Translations under genes and position numbers: made by a program | Shown: piece after piece, positions 63,286 to 64,000 of the stretch | How the letters are laid out: each line of letters begins with the position of its first letter | Position numbering within the stretch: the stretch's first letter is position 1 | Source of the DNA: Clostridium folliculivorans | GTDB lineage: Bacteria; Bacillota; Clostridia; Clostridiales; Clostridiaceae | NCBI RefSeq assembly: GCF_024341905.1 | Contig: NZ_BQXY01000003.1 | Location: 513,477-577,476 of the forward strand | Reading direction: 5' to 3' | Length of the DNA stretch: 64,000 bases | Notes under the pieces: generated by a model | Databases searched by the model: none | What the model saw: only the letters and a program-made list of their open reading frames with translations | What the model was told of the DNA's origin: nothing

Positions 63286-63448
63286 AAAACCATCTCCTTA
63301 AAGAATAAAGTACAATCAATAATAATTATTAATTATATGATATTATACTTTATTCCCTAATTCAATGTCCAATAATCAACTTGTAATAATTTATCAGACT
63401 TTAGTTGCGCATTTTTGCTGATTTACTCAATTTCTTTCTAGAAAAAAT

Positions 63449-64000
63449 TTAAGTATTATTATTGACAACAATCTTAGTATAAGAATTCAAAGTCACAAAG
63501 TAATACACACAATAGATAAGTCCATACACTGAAGCTATCACAATGAAACTGTTCATAAGTTTTAAAGAAAGCATTTTTCCCAGTGCAATGGTTGCCGGTA
63601 ATGAGTTTATTACGGCTACCATAAATGGTGCCCCAAATAGCAATCCTAATTCTTTTGCAATTGAACTTTTTATTTCACTATTACTTACTCCAATTTTACT
63701 TAAGGTAATAAATTTCTCCTTATCTTCTCTTGCTTCCATCTCCATCTTAAAGTATATTATACTTCCTGTAGCAGTTATAAATAATGCACCTATAAATAAC
63801 CCAATAAAAGCCATCATACCTAATAACTTTAGCCCATCTGTATAATGTTCATAAAAAGTTACGAGTCCACTTTCCTTATAAAAATCCCCCCGTAAATCAC
63901 TTAAGAAATTTTGTGCTTTGAAATCATTATCTAAGATGTATCCTTTCATCTTAATAATCTTTGATTTCTCAGAGTTTAATTTCATAGAATCATAGATATT
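63449..64000 (-). CDS. FtsX-type ABC permease, C-terminal part (cut by window end)
   Basis: The frame stays open to base 64000 with no ribosome site at the ATG 63985, so the N-terminus lies outside the window. The visible part has four hydrophobic helices (LLGMMAFIGLFIGALFITATGSIIYF; LLFGAPFMVAVINSLP; SFIVIASVYGLIYCVYYFV) and the MEMEAREDKEKFITLSKIGVSNSEIKS segment of BceB-type bacitracin/peptide-sensing permeases. Full-length relatives have about 650 residues. The ATPase gene would be expected upstream. Confidence 0.8.
   Translation of the reverse strand, partial: NIYDSMKLNSEKSKIIKMKGYILDNDFKAQNFLSDLRGDFYKESGLVTFYEHYTDGLKLLGMMAFIGLFIGALFITATGSIIYFKMEMEAREDKEKFITLSKIGVSNSEIKSSIAKELGLLFGAPFMVAVINSLPATIALGKMLSLKLMNSFIVIASVYGLIYCVYYFVTLNSYTKIVVNNNT

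Overview
The window is a 64 kb chromosomal stretch of a very AT-rich Gram-positive anaerobe, almost certainly a Clostridium of the sensu stricto (solventogenic/saccharolytic) type. The evidence is G-rich Shine-Dalgarno sites before nearly every gene, frequent TTG starts, a tRNA-Trp T-box ahead of trpP, the [FeFe]-hydrogenase maturase gene hydF, an oxygen-type flavodiiron protein, Ric, hemerythrin-like proteins, and several cell-wall deacetylases and amidases. No tRNA, rRNA, CRISPR array, insertion sequence or prophage is visible. I do not assign a species. Both ends cut a gene.

Layout. 1-411: end of an unrecognised gene. 515-3899: MacA/MacB-type ABC efflux operon. 4127-6052: ABC-F ATPase. 6183-7664: dUTPase and a His/Cys-rich protein with a DNA-level repeat. 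7944-13141: maltodextrin module (cyclomaltodextrinase-type GH13 enzyme, two permeases, binding protein) with a LacI-type operator. 13633-19775: cell-surface region (two NodB deacetylases, Amidase_6 protein, Amidase_3 protein, hemerythrin plus unknown partner, small proteins). 19945-20881: trpP with its T-box. 20889-29593: MATE exporter, PAS-GGDEF-EAL protein, two small proteins, a candidate structured RNA, free-methionine-R-sulfoxide reductase, adenosine deaminase and an OmpR-type two-component system. 29787-32785: hxlR-aspA-hydF operon. 33114-35263: FMN reductase, NudC, small membrane protein. 35551-40494: rhamnose catabolism (fucO, rhaD, rhaA; rhaB). 40742-48572: ChvE-type sugar ABC transporter and a three-gene sensor (membrane-anchored sugar-binding protein, LytS/YesM-type kinase, YesN-type regulator). 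48902-50391: CBS protein and AraC regulator. 50656-56690: gltB-gltD. 57311-60243: Crp/Fnr regulator, flavodiiron protein and Ric. 60475-62319: multicopper oxidase with a PA14 tail. 62524-63285: exonuclease III. 63449-64000: truncated FtsX-type permease.

How the genes work together. Two sugar systems dominate. The maltodextrin operon has a consensus promoter with a palindromic operator just downstream of it, which suggests repression. The ChvE-type operon has a weak -35 with three upstream GNTTTTNAC copies, which fits activation by the adjacent three-component sensor. The rhamnose genes convert L-rhamnose to dihydroxyacetone phosphate and lactaldehyde, and FucO reduces the latter to 1,2-propanediol. 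In both sugar operons a strong stem-loop directly follows the binding-protein gene. The Crp/Fnr, flavodiiron and Ric genes form an oxygen/nitric-oxide defence group, with a near-consensus FNR box before the flavodiiron gene and a copper oxidase next door.

Between genes the window carries at least three dispersed imperfect-palindrome repeat families and a structured RNA candidate at 25526-25703. These, the copper oxidase-PA14 protein and the three-component sensor are the most interesting leads.
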